Shown one piece after another: positions 1 through 13,080 of a stretch of 64,000 nucleotides of DNA. Origin of the DNA: Allomyces arbusculus. Its lineage: Eukaryota > Blastocladiomycota > Blastocladiomycetes > Blastocladiales > Blastocladiaceae. The stretch's first letter is position 1. Each line of letters starts with the position of its first letter. Below the pieces are notes generated by a model that was not told the origin of the DNA, made no database searches, and was given only the letters and a program-made list of their open reading frames with translations. The position numbers and the translations under genes were made by a program. The stretch lies in NCBI GenBank assembly GCA_027604705.1, contig JADHYV010000042.1, forward strand, positions 124,001-188,000, read 5' to 3'.

Positions 1-238
1 TGGCCGCTCCGGCGCTGCCTCGATGAGTGCGTACACCGCTTGAGTGGATGTAATGCTGCGAGATCCATCGAAAATGACCAGAGACTGACCATAACCTGAC
101 TTGAAATGTGGTAATCAAGCGAGCTCACGGACGCGTTGATAACAACACGTTTCAAAAAACCTCACTCCAAGAACAAGTGCATGGGCACAAGGGGACACCG
201 GCGAAGACAAGTGATGTGTTTCATCTCGTCACTGCTGA
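1..238. other. window edge, no gene recognised
   Basis: No convincing coding stretch or RNA gene is seen before the first F-box/LRR copy. The sequence is probably its upstream region. Confidence 0.4.
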
Positions 239-274
239 ATGGCTGGCCGACAAAACAGACCGATTGAATACTCC

Positions 275-2043
275 ATGACCATTTTCCCCGACTTGCTGCA
301 ACTTGACAAGTTACCTCACGCCGTACTGGAGCGTATCGCCGAGCTCCTGCACCGCCGCGACCACCGCGCCTTGGCTCACCTGGCCCTTGCTGCACCAGTC
401 TTATACGCACCTTGCCTGCAGGTCGCGGTTCGTCGCACCGAACTGTCAGTGCAACCTTCGGGCCCTGGCTACACTGACCAGCCACTCAATGTTGCCGAAC
501 TTCACCCGTTGATGGTTGGTGCTCTCCTTGACTCGAAAAAGGACGCTCGTCCTGGTCGTGTGCGGTGGTACTACGTTTTACCGCTCCGGACTGCCGATCG
601 CACCCCGATGCCTCTGCTACAAGATTCCTGCCAGGACGGTGCATCAATCGATTGGCACTGGTCGCTCCTTCCTGTTGTTGCCAAGAAAATCCGGCGATGC
701 CGTGCCTCCCCAGACCACAGCTGGGATGCGGGCACCATGGCGCCACAGTGCAGAGAATGCGTCTCTTCGAAGTTGCCTTGAAACAAGTTGATTTTCCGCC
801 GTTGCTTGTCAACCTGCGTTTGGACGGCGTGACTGATGCCGATGGCCATCGTGGTATTGGTGTCCGTGCTGTGCTGCCGCACTTGCGCAAATTGTCCATT
901 TCGTTTGCATCGAGCCTGGCGGTGGACGGCACGAAAGCGGTTGCTGTCGCGAACGCGCTCTTTTCGATCGCCCCGGCCTCGCTCACGCACCTTGCTCTGG
1001 CTGATCTGGGCGAACACGCATGGCAAAAGGCAGCTGAGCTCGTGCGCCGACTGCCGTCTCTTGCTGCGTTGCACTTGTACGCGGATCAAATTCCCAGCAT
1101 CAACGGGTTCGAATTAATCCTGGCCGAGTTGCCACGCACTGGGTTCGGGCATCTCCAGTTGGCTCTAGAAATCGACAAACAGGACGAGGACTTAGAGGAC
1201 GAGGACTTGGAGGAGGAAGGGGATGTTGATGATAAGGAGGAAGCGATTTCCAGACTTGTCGCTAGTCTCCCAGAGTCTGTCACGTCGTTGGCCCTCTTCT
1301 CCAACTTCCCGCTCACGCGCGTGCCGCTGGCAACCCATTCACTCACAATTGACCTGCACCGAATCGCCAGCATGGACCCATTGCCGTTTGCGCCCACGCT
1401 TGAGCGCCTCATGCTTGACCTCGGTGCAGACGACCGTCGATACGACCAGGAACTGGACTATTTGCCACCGGCGCTTGAACAATTGCCTGCTTCGCTCGTG
1501 CACTTGGGCTTGCGCAATTCGGAAATCGCGGGCCCAGCGATCGCCGCCCTTGCACGGTCGTTCCCGCCGCGGCTCGAGTCGTTCGCCGTGTCGAATGCGC
1601 GGCCAGATGTCGAGAGCATGGACCAGTTCCTGACCACCGCCTGGCCATTGACGCTGCGCGACTTCCATTTTCATTCATGCAATCCCCGATTGCCCTCGGT
1701 TCCCCCTCATGCACAACTGGTTTCGGTGAATCTTATTTGGCCGCTGTATAAAGAGGGCGGGGATGCGGTGGTTGCTTCCTGGATCAAGGCGCTCCCTCTG
1801 TCGGTGCGCACGCTGAAATTAGCGCTCAATTCCAAGGGCCGGTCCTTTTTCCGCGTCAATTTCGTGGTCACGTTCACGCGCAAGCGAGTGCCGGGATGGC
1901 GCCGCGTGGAGGAGCGGGAAGGCATAAGGGCGTTGCCTAGTGATACGTTGGCGGCGCTGCAGGAGCATTTTGCGTCGTATGATGTGTCTACCGGTTTTCC
2001 ACCCTCAGACCGTCAGTTGCCCATGTACCAGTATTTTTTGTGA
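275..2043 (+). pseudogene. F-box-like/LRR family gene with one frameshift
   Basis: Two halves of one family protein lie in different frames. The first half runs from about 239/275 and carries an F-box-like helix pair (LPHAVLERIAELL), then LALAAPVLYAPCL and a WYYVLPLRTADR block. The second half is open to the stop at 2041-2043 and carries irregular leucine-rich repeats such as LRKLSISFASSLAVDG and LPASLVHLGLRNSEI. Alignment by eye with the paralogue at 3137-4920 shows the halves are continuous except for a single missing base near 745-760, after the APQC motif. F-box proteins usually recruit substrates to SCF ubiquitin ligases through their LRRs; that role is family knowledge and is not shown here. 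An acidic run (DEDLEDEDLEEEG) interrupts the repeats near 1185-1220. The alternative start Met at 239 is equally possible. A sequencing indel cannot be excluded. Confidence 0.7.
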
Positions 2044-2418
2044 TAACGCTCGTCGTTTTGGTAATTGTTTGCACTTTCAGAGGGGCCGGATTGGCGGGCG
2101 CCAAAGACAATCAAGTTGACACATTTTCCCTCTCGTCGCTTTGCCCATTTTGTCACGTTACGGTTACGACGCCAATTCGTTGGAATAACAAGATGAGACA
2201 GGAGTTTGTGGCAAATCAATCACCTCGACAATGAAATCAACGGAACATTGTGATTTTGCCACAGCCAGGCACCATTATTGAGCGCAGCGACGTAACGACA
2301 AAAGAGCAACAACGCGACAAGTCAGGAAGCGCAACAAGTCAAGTTGCTGGTATCTACGGGCCTCTTTCAGTTCACGCTTTGTTGAGACGACTGGAGCACG
2401 AGCAAATCGACCAACACC

Positions 2419-3115
2419 TTGTTTCTTGCTGCACAAATCAGGCTACTGATCGACTTAAAACGGTGTATCTCTCAACGACAATGGCACTTGATTTTGCCTC
2501 TTCGCACAGCCAAACGCGTACTGGTGCCTGTCAAGAATAATGCCAATGGTTGTGTTCCAGCCAACTGGTGCTGGTCTGTGCGCTTGGTCCCAGCTGCACT
2601 GATTCGGCGCTGTGACGCTTTCCCTGATCATGGGCGGAAAGTGGCCAACATGGCGCCACACTGCACAGATATGTTGTTGCTCAATCAAGTTGAAGACAAG
2701 ATGGTTGACTGGCCGCAGTTGGTCGCCAAGCCCGCCGTTCGATCCGTGCATAATCGAATGCTGGACGATTATCGAGGCGTTGGTGATCGCTTCCTTTGCC
2801 ATGCTTGCACCAACTCTCCGTTGCATTCGAAGAGGACTTATGAGGCGTCATAAACGGTAATGTGAATGTTCTAAAGCGCGCTCTGTAGCGGCACGGCGTT
2901 GCCTCGAAATAGCGACTTTCCCAGTTCGTAACCTCTCCTCTCGCAAGTTGCTGCGCTGGATGCGCGGCCATCGACCGCACGGAAATAGTTGCTGCTGCAA
3001 TCACGTTGTTTGGAGACCATGTCAAGATTGCTTTTTACAGAAACGTCATCACGTTGCAGGCCATGGCCATGCGATCCGAAACACGACTCTGTTATATGAG
3101 ATTGGATTGTTGACA
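2419..3115 (+). pseudogene. degenerate F-box/LRR relic
   Basis: Translated pieces match the family in order but in shifting frames. RQWHLILPLRTAKRVLVPVK resembles RWHLVLLPRTAERKFVPVK of the next copy. MAPHCTDMLLL matches the PPRC segment. AAIDRTEIVAAAITLF near 2955-3000 resembles the IDREKDVAVASALFAL repeat. The F-box helix itself and the rest of the LRR half are missing or unrecognisable, so this is a truncated dead copy between two better preserved ones. Boundaries are approximate. Confidence 0.55.
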
Positions 3116-3136
3116 ACAGAAGCTGAACAACCGAAA

Positions 3137-4920
3137 CTAAAATCTAAAGCGACCCGAAAACAGGCTCGGCAAGCGGTCAGAAGTATACACACTGTGCTCT
3201 ACTTCAATGGCTTCAAAATGAGCCATGAGCGCCGCCAACAGTTTGCTGGGCATCACCATGTCGCTAGCCCATTCTTGCATGCGCTTCCATCCCGACATTT
3301 TCCGCCGCGTCACTGTGACCAAAGTGTCGGCCTCTTCATTACTTTTACCTGCCGCGTTCAGGTACAGCTTCAACGTCCGCACCGACAGCGGGAGGTCCAT
3401 GATCCACGCAGCAACCGCAGCATACTTGTCTGCAGTGCTCAGCTCCATGTGGGTCAGGTTCAATGAGAGACCATGGATGTTTGAGGGGATATCAGGAAGA
3501 GTAACGCCAAATAGCATCGCAAGCAGATCGATCCTGTGTAGTGTCAAAGGCCAGCCACTTGCCAGATAGGTCAGGTCAGCAGTTGACATTTCCACATTGA
3601 AGAGCGAAAGTGACTTGAGCTTTGGCGGGAAAGAGCAGACGAGGGCATGGACAGACTCCTTTGAAATATCGGAGCGGTGGAGTTCCAGATGCGCAAGGGA
3701 TGAAGGCAGCCGTCCCAGAATCGGGACGAAACTGTCAGGCTCCCATTCGCGACGCTCCACCAAGTTGAGATCAAGCGCGAGGTGAGTCAACGTTGGCGCG
3801 AATGGAGGCGGATCCAGGCCGAGGATGGCTTGCACGTCAAGTGTGAGCGCATTGGTCGCCAGCGGTACACGTGGCAATCGGACAGGGGAGAAGAGGGCAA
3901 GCGACTGGACCGACTCGGGAAGACTGGATGCAAGTTGGGCAGTTCGAGTATCAGTGAACACGTAATGGGGCGGTTGTGTGGTGCCAAATTTCGCCGGATA
4001 CAGAGCCAGATGCAAATGACCAAATCCAGAGCGGGGCAGAGCAGCCAGGACGAGGTCAAACCCCCTGATGCTGGGATGGCGGTCTACGCTGAGGTGCAAA
4101 GAGACCAGGCGAGGCAGCCGACGCACTAGCTCAGCACCCACTTGGAGCGCATGCCCGCCCAGGTCAGAAAACGTGAGATGCGTGAGCGACGCTGGAACGA
4201 GCGCAAAGAGAGCACTTGCTACAGCCACGTCCTTTTCTCGATCAATGTATAACGAGCGATCAAATTTGATGGAGAGCTTCCGAAGACGTGGGAGAGCAAC
4301 GTTGGCACCAGCACCAAGTTTGGATGCGGATTGAGCTGTCAACACTTGATCGACGGCCAGCTCAACGAGCGACTGTGGCAACACGATCCTTTCAAGATCA
4401 ACATAACAGCCGAGAAACAGGAATGTGCACCGCGGTGGCACATCAATGGTCGTGCTACTCGAATACACGCGCGCACCGCAACGCCGGAGATCCTTGGCCG
4501 CGAGGGGAAGCAGAGTCCAATGCCAATCAGCCGAGACCGCTTTGAAAACTTGACGGGCACGAATTTGCGTTCGGCAGTGCGTGGCAGCAATACCAGGTGC
4601 CACCGTCGCTGACTGGAGCCTGTGCCATTCATGCAAGTTGTGCTGCAGACTGTGCCGACCATGTTGGGCTCGAATTTGGCCAAGCCAGGCGCATCGCCAA
4701 CAAATAAAAGGTCGGAACTGGGAGAGTCGAGGCCGCCTCCCTCGTCGTCGGTGCGGATCTGGACGCGCATGCATGGCGCGAAAAAGGTCGGCGCGACGAG
4801 GGCCAGGTGGAGCAAAATGTGGCGGTCCCGGCGACGGCTCAGGAGCTCGGCGATGCGTTCCAGCACATCATGCGGCAAGTCGTTGAGGTGGATCGCGCGA
4901 GCGGTATTTGTTGTGTTCAT
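3137..4920 (-). pseudogene. F-box-like/LRR family gene with one frameshift
   Basis: The F-box half starts at 4920 (HLNDLPHDVLERIAELL, then LALVAPTFFAPCMRV and RWHLVLLPRTAERKFVPVK). The LRR half is open in another frame to the stop at 3137. Continuity with the 275-2043 copy (DWHWTLLPLAAKDLRRC versus DWHWSLLPVVAKKIRRC) puts the break in the short T run of gtcaagttttcaaagc near 4545, where one extra T would restore the frame. The LRR half has about 15 irregular repeats and the family's conserved tail (PLSVRTLKLYLN, then a charged helix). It is divergent to the relic at 4980-6479 and convergent to 2419-3115. Because the break lies in a homopolymer, an assembly error is a real alternative to pseudogenisation. 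Confidence 0.7.
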
Positions 4921-4979
4921 GGCACGGGGTGTGGAGCCATATCAGTAGTTGAGGCATGGCCAGCCAATTTGATGTTGGA

Positions 4980-6479
4980 TGGCCCTGATGGCCGGACCCT
5001 GTCGTAATGCGCATGTCGAGTTGTGCTTTCATGAAGTGGATTTCGACCTCCGCCGCGCTGCGCGGCTCGCTCTGGCTGCACATGCACAGTTTATTCCATG
5101 TCTTCGCGTCGCGATTCGCAATGCCTCCTGGGACTGCTGGGGAGTGGCTCTTTCTGTTGGCAAACCATTCAATGCGATGCACGTTCACACTGGCATGATC
5201 GTGGGCAAGTGTGCGGACGACGACCACGCATGTCGCCCGCACTTGATCTTGCCGCCGCGCACAAATGATCGTACGGAAATTCCACTACGACGTTCCTATC
5301 GTGAAATTGATCGGTGGGAAAGGCTTGTCTTGCCCTCGTCGCTGGTCATGATTCACCTTGACGTTGATCCCAAAAGGCATTGAACTGTGCTGTGCTGCTC
5401 CTGGCCTGATGTGGCTGCACTCAATTTCTATTGCATTGGCTCCTCCCAACGATGATTCGGTCGAAATGACCACGACCTTATTTGATTGCATCCCTGCTGC
5501 ACTCAAGAAGCTCTTTATTTGGGTCGTGGAGAGTGAAGATGACGATCCACCATGTGCAGTCCCTGTTCTAGTCATGATGCATTTGGCGGCACTTGTCCGT
5601 AGCTGCCTGCACTCTTATTTTGAGACTGGACGTGTTTGGCATCACGAGGATGGACGAGGTCGTTCGAGCTCTCCCTTGGTACTTGCTCGACGAGCTGACA
5701 TTGAAGTTAAGGTCGAACTTTGAGGCGGAGGGGGCTGACAAGGTCGCTTTCGGCTTGCAGTTGGTGGCTGCATTCCTAATGACCGTCAAAACGCTCGACC
5801 TGTTCGCTGACTTTGCCTGAGCATGCCTGCCTGTTGCGACAAAACGTCTTCCTCAGACTTCTGGATTGGAAGAAGGCGACAGCGCAGATGGCACCCCTTC
5901 CCCAACCTCGCAGATGCTTCGCCTAACTGCCGACTGGGAGTTGGAAGCCTGAAAAGCATTGACACTTGTGCACCTCTTCTTGCGGCTGCCTGTGTCGCTC
6001 ATGACGCTTTACTTGATTGGATTTTACCCTCGTGGCCCAGCGCTGACGGCCCTCAGTGCAAAAATGCCGTCACGGCTCACAATACTGATGCTTTTGAGCT
6101 GTTGCTTGCTTGTGAGATGAGTATTATTGCCAGCCAACGTTGCCGCCCTCGCTTCGCAAGTTGTCTCACAACCTGTTCGGCACATTTCTGCCACCTGTGC
6201 CATGTGGAACGCGACTCGTCCAGATTACCCTGGACCAAGCATTGGAGGGCAGCACTGTGACCCGTGTGGGTGCAAGCACTGCCCAAGTCCTTGCGCGTTT
6301 TTGACCTTCGGTCGGGTAAGCTGACGCTTCAAACTGCCGCAATGTTGGTCGAGCACGTGCCCAAAGGCCAAGCGCTGGAAATAATTTTGTGTAATCGTCC
6401 AGAGTATTTTGTACTGGCGAAATTGAAGGAGCGGTTTGTCGTGACCCAAGACATCGAAACGTTTTTCGAGATATATTGA
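4980..6479 (+). pseudogene. broken F-box/LRR family member, subfamily B
   Basis: Recognisable pieces follow family order in several frames. They are LALAAHAQFIPCLRVAIR; then LILPPRTNDRTEIPLRR; then LVLPSSLVMIHLDV; then TLFDCIPAALKKLFIWVVE; then RMDEVVRALPWYLLDELTL with MTVKTLDLFADF; and finally WVQALPKSLRVFDLRSG to KLKERFVVTQDIE. The middle and C-terminal pieces are closest to the relic at 30695-31721 on the other strand (LFDCLPSSITTLTVRAMDE, DEVMLALPRATLDTLTL, LPVTVKTFDLLSNYF, WAQALPMSLHMLDLSE). The two therefore form a subfamily distinct from the 275-2043 type. Several frame changes and stops separate the pieces. Confidence 0.6.
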
Positions 6480-6677
6480 CGTTGACAGCTTTCACTACCG
6501 GCGTATGGAGGTGTCTAACGCTTGTGATCCGGGAGCGCTCTGAAAAATTCAAAACAATTATGCTTCTTCGTGTTACATCAATCCCGTGGTACCGGAACCC
6601 CAGTGCGCTGTGGGCAACAGCCGAAAGAGAATAAATGAATGTCATCAGGACAAAAACACACTCAACAATACTTCTAC

Positions 6678-9600
6678 TCATTGCACGAGCCCACTTTCCT
6701 TGGCCAGCGAGTAGAAAATCGAATCTGCCTTGCTGAGCAGCGCCTCAGGCTTATCAAACTCGGTCACCTCGCCTTGATCCAAGACGCACACCTTGTCGTA
6801 ATCGAGAATTGTGGCAATCCGGTGCGCGATCGTGAGCACCGTGCACCCGGCAAATTCGCGCCGAATCGTCTTTTGCACAATTTCGTCGGTCTGGTGGTCA
6901 ATCGAAGCCGTTGCCTCGTCCAGGACCAACACCTTGGTCTTGCGCAGAATGGCACGGGCGAGGCACAGCAGCTGCGCCTGGCCGACCGACAACGACGACG
7001 CCGTGAGCATAGCGTCGAGCGCGTCGTCCTGTTGGCGCACGTAGCCGGCGAGCCCAGCGCCTTCAAGCGCATGCCAGAGCGCGGCATCGTCCTTGGTGCC
7101 CGACGGGTCCAGGTTGTCGCGCACCTTGGCGTCAAACAGAATCGGGTCCTGCGGGAGGATCGTCAAGCGCGACCGCACGTCGTCGAGACCAATAGTGCTG
7201 AGGTCCTCGCCGTCAACGAGAATCGACCCGCCCGTCGCTTCAATGGCGCGGAACAGCGCGAGCGTGAGTGATGATTTGCCTGTTTGCATCGGGATGAATT
7301 GTTTGAGTGAGCAAAGCATGATCGAAGCGCGGAAGAATGAGTGAAGCTAAGCGAATTGCAAGCGAACCTGCGCCTGTGCGCCCAACAATACCGACGCGTT
7401 CGCCAGCCTTGATCGAGAGATTGACGTGCTTGAGCACCGGGTCGAGCCCCGGGCGGTAGCTAGTCGTGTAGTCCTTGAACTCGATGGCGCCCTTCGCGGG
7501 CCATGACTGGTCGAGATCAAACGGCGTCTCCTCGGCCGCTTCCGTTGGCACTTCCGAGTACTCCTTGATGCGCTCGACCGAGACGAGCACGTTTTCGAGC
7601 CGCGCAGCCGTGCGAAGCAGGTCCGAGATGACCGACGTGATATCGAGTGAGTACTGGAGACTCGCACCAATAACTGCAGTGCCCGTCGTCGGCGTGAGCA
7701 CGGCGAGCAGGCCAATCGTGCCGATGATCAGGTTGCCGAGCAACTGCAGCTGCACAAACAGCCACCGGCTCGTCGACATGACGCTGTAGTACGACTTGGA
7801 CGCGTTGTCGAGCTTCTGCTCAGCATCCGACTCGAACCGGGCAGCGTGCCCGTACGCGCGAATCACGCCCAGGCCGTCTAGTGACTCGGTGAAGTGCTGG
7901 TAGACGGGCGATCCGTGCACGAGGTAGATGCGCTGCACTTCGCGCGACGTGCTCAGGTACAGTTGCTGGACGACGTAGAAGATGCCGGCAATCGGCACGA
8001 CGAGGAGAATAATCCAGGGCGTCGCCGTCATGATCGTGATGACCGTGCCGAGGAGTTGGAACGAGAGGAAGACGCATTGGTCAAACGCGAGCGGGACCTC
8101 GTTGTCGACGTTGCTTTGGTCGCGGCTCATGCGATTGAGCACGCGTCCTGGAGACGGAACAATGCAGAGATGATCAGCGCAGCTCAAATTTGTTCGCAGG
8201 CAAGGAAAGAATGCGAACCAGACGGCGTCACATCAAAGAAGCTGAGCGGCGCGCGGAAAATGCGGTCGACCAGTTCGACCATGGTCGTACGCGAAGCGCG
8301 GATGGCCACGAAGACGAAGAAAAAATAGAACGTGAAGACGGAGATGGCGCTGCCGGCAAAAACAATGCCAGCGTAGCCGCTCAGCCAATACGCGACATCG
8401 CCGCCATTTCCAGCGCTCGATGCGGTGCCCCACGCGCCCTGAGAAGGAATCCAGAGCGTCAGTGAGTGCTTGAAATGAGGCAGGTGATGAAGAAGAAACG
8501 GGAATACGAACCAGCCAAAGCGTCACGACAAACCCGAGTGCGTTGCCGATAAACGTCATGAGGACATAGGCCGCGACAAACGGCAACCCACAGTGCCGGA
8601 AATACGTCATATAGACTGACCAGGTCACTTTGCCCGACACGTTGGCCTCCTTGAGATCGTCGTCGCCCTCGTCTTGATCCAATTTGGCGCTCGTCACGTC
8701 GCCATCAGCGAGTGCGAAATTGCGACCGATGTCGCCCATGGACGTACGCGATTGCGACTTGCGCAGCAGCTTGCGGGCCACATCCTCGACCTCCAAACGG
8801 TCGTCGATTTCAAACGACTTCCTGTGGCCGCCCGGCACGGCCGAGGCGAGCGGCATCTCTGACCACGCCTCGTCCGCGTCCGACGATGACGACGACGACG
8901 ACGGGCTTTCGCGCTTGGCCATGTACTCGTTGACGATCTCGGCGACGGTGCCGTTGGCGGCCATGAGCTCGGCGTACGTGCCCTGCTCGTGGATCTTGCC
9001 GTCCTTGATGGCCAAGATGTGGTCGACGTCAACGAGATGGTGCACGGCGTGCGTGACGAGCACGACCGTCTTGCCGCGCAGCAAACCGTGCTGCGGGTGG
9101 AACCAGGCGTTGAACATGTGCCGGTCGACATGCGCGTCGACGGCCGAGAGCGGATCGTCCATGAGAATGATTTCCGCGTCGGCGTAGAGCGCGCGCGCAC
9201 AGGTGATGCGCGCCTTTTGCCCACCCGAGAGGTTGATACCCTTTTCGCCAATCTGCGTACGGTCGCCGTGGCTCAAGACCTGCAAGTCCTTGTCGAGCGC
9301 GCACGCGCGGAGCACGGCGCGGTACTTGTCCTTGTCGAGGTCGCAGCCAAACAAAATGTTGTCGCGCACTGTCCCGTTCATGATCCACGCCGACTGCGAC
9401 ACGTACGCAACGCGACCGTTGACGACCACCTTGCCGCCGTTCGGCGCTTTGTAAATCTCGCCGAGCATGGCCGACAGCAGCGCCGTCTTGCCGCTGCCGA
9501 CCTTGCCAACGACAGCCGTCAGCGACCCGCGCGGGATAGCGAGCGCGTCAATCGTCAGGACCGGCTTGCCGTCGACAAACAAGAACTCGGACCGATCAAT

Positions 9601-11698
9601 CGAAATCGCAATCGGGTCGGCCACGTCGTTGGTGCGTTCCACAAACTGGTCGAGCTGTTTGGTCTGCAAAAAGCGGCCAATGCGGTGCACCGACGCGTAG
9701 GCCTCGACGAGCGGCGACCAGCCCCAGACGAGCCCCTGGACAGGGTGCTCGATTAGTCGGAAGAGCGAGAGGGCGACGAACACGCGGCCGGCCGTGAGCG
9801 TGTTGGGCGGCGAGACGGCCGCGTAGACGGAGAAGACGGCAAACGTAGAAATCGACGGCAGAATCAGCGACACGCCCACTTGGACCGAGAGAATGTTGTA
9901 GACGCGGCGCAGGAGGGCCAGTTCCTGGTCTCGGAACCCCAGAATGCGGTTGCGCAGGTACTTGGTCCACCCGTACAACTTCAGCGTCTACCGGAAGTGA
10001 AGAAAAAAGTGTCAGCGCGCGCGTCCGGCGGTGGTCAAATCTCAGAGAGAATCTTACCTTGATGCCGTTGAGCGCCTCGGTAATGGCTTTGATGCGGCCG
10101 TCGGTCTGCGCGAGCGACGCGGTGCGCAGGTCCATCATGCGCGACGCGCAAATGGAGAGAACGGGCACTGCAGCGAGCATCAGTACGATCGTCATGACCA
10201 TGGACCAGCCGACCTGCTGATAGAGCATGAAGAGCGCAACCGACAGGATCAGAGGCGCCGGGAGCAGGTCGAGCACGTGAAGCAGGGTCATGGCCACGTT
10301 GTCGGCGTCGACTTGGCTGTGATTGACGATTTCGCCCGTCGATGAGCGGCTGTGCGACGGAATCGTGAGCGCCTTGCGGTAGACGACATCCTACAGTTGA
10401 AAGTAAACATGTCCGTCAGCTCTGCCCTTGCAAACCGAGCAGGATAAACGTGTCGAGACCACACGTACCTGAATTGCGACGCGGCATCGCGTCACCTCCA
10501 TGAACGCAATGTGCTGCTGCTGCCCCGTGATCAGCGACGAGACGAGCCCAATCACGAAAAACATGATCGCGATCGTGACGCCCTCGGCCTTGGGTCGCTC
10601 GTCGGGCGTACCGCGCGCAAGCACGAGGTTGACAAAATATTGCACAAACAACGGCGTCACGAGCGACAGGCCCGCCTCGAGAAACGCGAGGAACGTGTTG
10701 AACAGGAGCCGCGGTCCGAACACGGCGAGGAGCGCCCTGGTGAACGACGGGTTCTGCGGGTGTTTTGCGCACTCGCGGGTCCATGCGTCCTGCAGCAAGT
10801 CGCCCGACCGCCGTGACCGCAACGCCCATGGCAAGTCCCACAGATCTGAAAACTCGATAGCGGCCTTGCGCCCGCGCAGCAAAAGGTCGGTCACCCAGAA
10901 AAACGTGATCTTGGACAGAAACGTGGCCGTGTTTTCGGGCGTCTCGTTGGAGGTGGACGTATCGGTCGCGACCATTTGGTGGCTCTTGCGCAGGTCCTTG
11001 CCCTTGGACGACGCGTTTTCGACGAAAAAGAGCACGGCCGTGATCGAGAGCTGCGTAATTGAGTGCGCCAACCACCAGTCGCCAACGCCGAGCAAAACAA
11101 GCGTGCGCAGGCGTACGGCGAGCAGCAACGTCAAGAGCGCATAGAACGTGGACAGCGACGTGGACGGACGTCGACTGCGCAGATACTCGAGATAGTGCGT
11201 CGGGAGCGCAATGGCCAGGGTCACACACAACAGGCTCCATGCGAGATACGTTGACGCGGCCTGCGGTTCGTTGGCACCCGTAGCGAGCGCGATGACCGTA
11301 AGGGCCGTGGCCAAGTTGCCGAGAGCCAAAATCTGAGCGAGTTGGAATCACCCGAAAGGTCAGCATCGGCCGCCTGGGCGGAGACGACGACGCGAGCGCT
11401 TAGACAGTACCATTTTCGCGCCGATCAGGAATCGATGCGGGTGCGTCATGCCCGTTGGCAGGTTCGGCCGAGAGCGCAGGAACCAGAAGCGGTTGGCAAT
11501 GGCCAGAATGCACACGGCGGCCAAGGACGTAAGGCCGACGCCTTCTTGAAAGCAGAAATTGAAGTCGATTTGCGCTGCGACATGGGTCGTGACATCCTAG
11601 AAATGAAAACGACTTTCGTCGGTTGGTTCGCTCGATGGATGACCCACGCTGCGAACTACACGCACCAACGGCGCGCCATCGCGGCAAAATGGAGTCAT
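6678..11698 (-). CDS. ABCC/MRP-type ABC transporter with TMD0
   Basis: Eight exons join in phase to give 1497 residues: 11698-11666, 11596-11411, 11332-10469, 10390-10058, 9987-8512, 8438-8219, 8147-7368 and 7279-6678. Order: an N-terminal TMD0 (DFNFCFQEG, then five hydrophobic spans to about 180), linker L0, TMD1 from about 210, NBD1 with Walker A GKVGSGKT near 633, LSGGQ near 725 and Walker B ILMDDP near 748. A Ser/Asp-rich regulatory linker follows, then TMD2 ([17 protein letters not shown] near 1035) and NBD2 with GRTGAGKS near 1297, LSVGQ near 1393 and [12 protein letters not shown] near 1417. The NBD1 Walker B ends in D, not E, so NBD1 is probably the degenerate site, as is usual in ABCC proteins. 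Length and TMD0 fit vacuolar YCF1/MRP1-like exporters of glutathione conjugates; substrate and membrane are inferred. The start at 11698 gives MTPFCRDG and is supported only by the in-phase first intron. Confidence 0.9.
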
Positions 11699-12897
11699 GG
11701 TGGTGGAGAGCGAGTTGGGGGCCCGTTCAGATTCGTTCAACGTTGTTGATGTCGAGAGTTATGGTTGAAAATCGGCTGCAGTGTAACGATAGAATCGTGC
11801 TGGTGCGAAATGGGCGCTGCTCCCGTGTTCTGATCTATAGTGTTTGACGAGCAAGCGGGCTGGGCGTCTTGAGTGACAAGGGCGCGACGGTTGACGATCA
11901 ATGGCGGCATCAGCTGCATTTGTACAATGAGAGAGAGGGCGGAAACAGAACAGTGCAGCCGAAATGTGCATCGGCATCCTGTCTGCGGACATCCTCGACC
12001 CCGCTCGCCGATCCGGCTGTTGTGCAACACGACCACCGTGCCGCTGCACAAAACGGGCCCGTGGGCGATTAGAGACCGCCATCTTTGCCGGCCAAGTCGA
12101 AAAGGTGCCCCGCTCGAGGAATCAAGGTGCATCGCAACGACTCATTTCGGCATTCAAGCTCAGGTTACGCCTCGCACCCGGAATGCGTTTCCGGCGCAAC
12201 AGTGCGAGGCGTTGCACGCGCCCATTGTTTTCCGACTTGAAACGACCATCCCGGAGGCCGTCTCTGACGTGTTCACAGTTGAGTCGGCAGGACTTGGCCG
12301 AGGATCATTCTGCGGAGCAACAAGTGGGTCCACCTGCTGCGGCCTGACGCGGAAATGGTCGCGCGGGTTCAACAACACGAACACTGCATTCTTCAAAATG
12401 AATGGCGAAAGTGATCCGCGAGCTTCTGAACAATTATGGACAGGGTCCGAGAAACATCACGGCCTGCGCCGAGTTGATTGCTGCATGGCGAGAGTCGTCA
12501 ACCCATTTCGTCAACTAGGCCGCAGCAGTGCTTCCGCTCTTGAAACCCGGCTTGGCTTGGCGTGTCGGTACATTTGCACAAGGTCGGCGGCATTCAGCTA
12601 TCGCTAAACAATCGTCAAATGGTGGCCGTCAGCCGCCAGGCCAGAGCTGGGGGCGAGCACGTGCGTGTGATTTGGATCTCTTCTCCAGAAAGACAAGTCA
12701 ATGCCGGCTGGCACCGCCCTGACCACAAGTTTGCAATAAATTGTTGACCAACCAATATCAGGCGCCTGTGCGCATAAACTGTTCAGCACAGAGAGATATA
12801 TCTCCACCATGTTTCCGGGGCGGGTGGCCGGAAGCAATGGTGAACAAACTGGGGACGCCGAGCCAGGGTCAAAACGTTCGTTGCATGTCAGTCGACA

Positions 12898-13080
12898 GTG
12901 GGCCCCGCGATGGGCGCTGACTTCGCGTCGCACGATCTCGCCGCGCACAACCCGGCGCTCGAGTCGCTCGGGCTCAACCCTTACTCGCCATCGGCGCTGT
13001 TCACGTTTGCGCTGATCTTAGCCGAAATCTGGTACCTGCACCGCAGCCTGTCCGAGATGCTGCCGACGCGCCACTGTCAT
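12898..13080 (+). other. orphan coding-like fragment, function unknown
   Basis: A short, locally GC-rich patch in an otherwise AT-richer region translates as DFASHDLAAHNPALESLGLN followed by a hydrophobic segment SALFTFALILAEIWYLH. Base composition resembles nearby housekeeping exons more than its surroundings. It ends without a splice site I can defend, and I do not recognise the family. It may be a gene fragment like the channel fragment at 50.1-51.4 kb, or chance. Confidence 0.25.

Noticed and set aside
8989-9756. Plus-strand open frame of 255 codons opposite the ABC transporter
   Set aside because: Shadow of the NBD1 exon; the minus-strand frame has all ABC motifs.
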